From positions 1-5,781 of the forward strand of contig JALOSH010000314.1 of the NCBI GenBank assembly GCA_025458545.1: a stretch of DNA of 5,781 nt. Direction: 5' to 3'. This stretch comes from Hydrogenophaga sp. (GTDB lineage Bacteria > Pseudomonadota > Gammaproteobacteria > Burkholderiales > Burkholderiaceae). The position numbers were made by a program, and so were the translations under genes. The first letter of the stretch is position 1, and each line of letters starts with the position of its first letter. This document shows positions 5,503 to 5,781 of this stretch, piece by piece. The notes beneath the pieces are model-generated. The model did not search any database and was not told where the DNA came from. It saw only the letters and a list, made by a program, of their open reading frames with translations.

Positions 5503-5781
5503 TCACGGACGGGAGCGAAGCCAGGTGGCGTGGTCGTTGTCGTACTGGGTGTCCCAAGTGCCCAGCTGGGACTTCGCGACCGGGCTGAAGTCCGTCACGG
5601 TGTCGCCACCCATGTCCCACCAAGTGCGTGTGAACGGCTTGCCATCGATCGTGACCGTGATCGCCCCGGTGTAGTCGCAGGCGTAGATCGGACCGCTCTC
5701 GGACTCATGCACCCGGGTGTACTGGGGTGGGCAGTTGCCCGGCGCCCGAGCCCACACATGCCGAGCCGAGTTGCCCGCGCC
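5503..5781 (-). CDS. C-terminal part of an unidentified conserved-looking protein upstream of virB1 (5' end outside window)
   Basis: The reading frame is open from the right edge to a TGA at 5505-5503 and gives 92 residues. A GTG at 5757 is the first possible start inside the window, but no Shine-Dalgarno motif precedes it and the frame continues upstream without a stop, so I treat this as the tail of a longer protein. Visible features are two cysteines about 18 residues apart (NCPPQY and YACDYTG), an ITVTIDGKPF strand-like segment, a conspicuous TRTWWDMGGDTVT motif and an LGTWDTQYDNDHATWL tail. There is no membrane segment in this part. The stop lies 10 bases before the virB1 ATG, so the gene belongs to the same operon. 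It does not look like the C-terminus of VirB11 or any other VirB subunit I recognise. A transfer-associated accessory protein is a guess from position only. The coding call is fairly sure; the function is unknown. Confidence 0.7.
   Translation of the reverse strand, partial: GAGNSARHVWARAPGNCPPQYTRVHESESGPIYACDYTGAITVTIDGKPFTRTWWDMGGDTVTDFSPVAKSQLGTWDTQYDNDHATWLRSRP

Noticed and set aside
5503..5757. GTG at 5757 as a real start giving an 84-residue protein
   Set aside because: No ribosome binding site precedes it and the frame stays open to the window edge, so an internal Val is more likely.
1..5781. CRISPR array, tRNA/rRNA genes, insertion sequence ends or attachment sites
   Set aside because: The minus strand is almost fully coding and no spaced repeats, terminal inverted repeats, transposase or RNA-gene signatures were seen.

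Overview
The window is a tightly packed block of a VirB-type (P-type) type IV secretion system (T4SS), with every gene on the minus strand, so transcription runs from position 5781 towards position 1. The DNA is GC-rich, and the protein families and Shine-Dalgarno-led starts fit a proteobacterium. A beta-proteobacterium of the Burkholderiales type is my best guess, but this rests on composition and general resemblance only. The locus could sit on a conjugative plasmid, an integrative conjugative element or a chromosomal T4SS island. No relaxase, coupling protein, integrase or origin lies in the window to decide between these.

Layout in order of transcription: (1) the C-terminal 92 residues of an unidentified protein running off the right edge; (2) virB1, a lytic transglycosylase; (3) virB2, the pilin; (4) virB3, an inner-membrane subunit; (5) virB4, the large ATPase; (6) a gene for a 142-residue exported protein with six cysteines that I cannot assign to a family; (7) virB6, a polytopic membrane subunit; (8) the N-terminal 112 residues of VirB5, the minor pilin, cut off by the left edge. 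There is no gene-free stretch over 300 bases. The largest gap is 26 bases (338-363), and four of the seven junctions overlap or lie within about 12 bases. I see no promoter or terminator, so the whole window reads as the interior of one operon.

Together these genes supply the cell-wall-opening enzyme (VirB1), the pilus (VirB2 and VirB5) and the inner-membrane assembly and energy module (VirB3, VirB4, VirB6). The outer-membrane core (VirB7, VirB9, VirB10), VirB8, VirB11 and VirD4 must lie outside the window if the system is complete.

Points worth a second look are: the gene order virB4 - small Cys-rich exported protein - virB6 - virB5, where virB5 is displaced from its usual place after virB4; a serine where VirB4 would carry the Walker B aspartate; a perfect 15-bp tandem duplication inside virB4; a 7-bp duplication at the virB2/virB3 junction that creates two candidate starts for virB3; and a mature pilin that, as predicted, starts with Gln and ends with Ser.
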